Assembly: GCA_003669055.1 (NCBI GenBank)
Contig: RAYB01000041.1
Location: 1 to 41,448, forward strand
Reading direction: 5' to 3'
Origin: a bacterium 1XD21-70
Lineage (GTDB): Bacteria > Bacillota > Clostridia > Lachnospirales > Lachnospiraceae
Length of the DNA stretch: 41,448 nucleotides
Under the pieces are notes generated by a model that did no database searches, was not told the DNA's origin, and saw nothing but the letters and a program-made list of their open reading frames with translations. Shown piece by piece: positions 41,432-41,448 of the stretch. Both the position numbers and the translations under genes were made by a program. Numbering within the stretch: the stretch's first letter is position 1; every line of letters begins with the position of its first letter.

Positions 41432-41448
41432 CTGACCGCCATTTCCTG

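Overview
The window looks like a chromosome segment from a Gram-positive Clostridia member, most likely Lachnospiraceae. The basis is strong AGGAGG-type ribosome sites, a PG_binding_4/YkuD L,D-transpeptidase, EpsG/Wzy-type and MurJ-like glycan machinery, and an Mrp-type antiporter operon. No rRNA or tRNA was seen, so the assignment rests on protein character. Composition changes sharply by eye: about 1-18000 is GC-rich, 18100-38000 is AT-rich, and 38000-41448 is intermediate. Nearly all genes are on the minus strand, so transcription runs from high to low coordinates.

Right end to about 19.5 kb: one long envelope or capsular polysaccharide operon (41289 to 19859). It begins downstream of a terminator with a PglE/DegT aminotransferase. 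A recombination scar follows, holding a truncated sugar transferase, a frameshifted group II intron reverse transcriptase and a decayed second DegT gene. Next come an intact initiating sugar transferase, an acetyltransferase relic, a NeuD/PglD acetyltransferase, four GT4 glycosyltransferases and an EpsG-like polymerase. In the middle sits an unusual module: an HprK/PEPCK-like P-loop protein, a divergent RtcB-family protein (a family otherwise known for RNA ligation), a PIG-L deacetylase, a MurJ-like flippase, and an aminoglycoside-phosphotransferase-like kinase fused to a GNAT/BioF2-like acyltransferase. The last abuts a second paralogous kinase across a run of ten Gs. The operon ends with an orphan HddA-like GHMP kinase, a 59-codon ORF and the CapE-CapF-CapG set for UDP-N-acetyl-L-fucosamine.

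19.8-18.1 kb: a junction with an IS256-family transposase relic, a possible operon terminator, and a plus-strand pair made of an unknown 102-aa ORF and a short RlmN/Cfr-like radical SAM protein.

18.0-8.4 kb: a ten-gene Mrp/Mbh-like cation antiporter operon with a good sigma-A promoter. It carries a split MrpA, an MbhE-MbhF fusion, four NuoL/M/N-type subunits and a 30-bp tandem repeat in mrpG.

8.3-0.1 kb: a consensus sigma-A promoter drives an L,D-transpeptidase. A terminator or attenuator follows, then a second glycan operon: UDP-galactopyranose mutase, a GT8-GT2 fusion, a GT2, a D-cysteine desulfhydrase-like PLP enzyme and a GT-C membrane glycosyltransferase. It ends at convergent terminators.

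The two strongest candidates for something undescribed are the poly-G junction, where losing one G would fuse kinase-acyltransferase-kinase into a single protein, and the RtcB-like protein inside a glycan operon next to several kinase folds.
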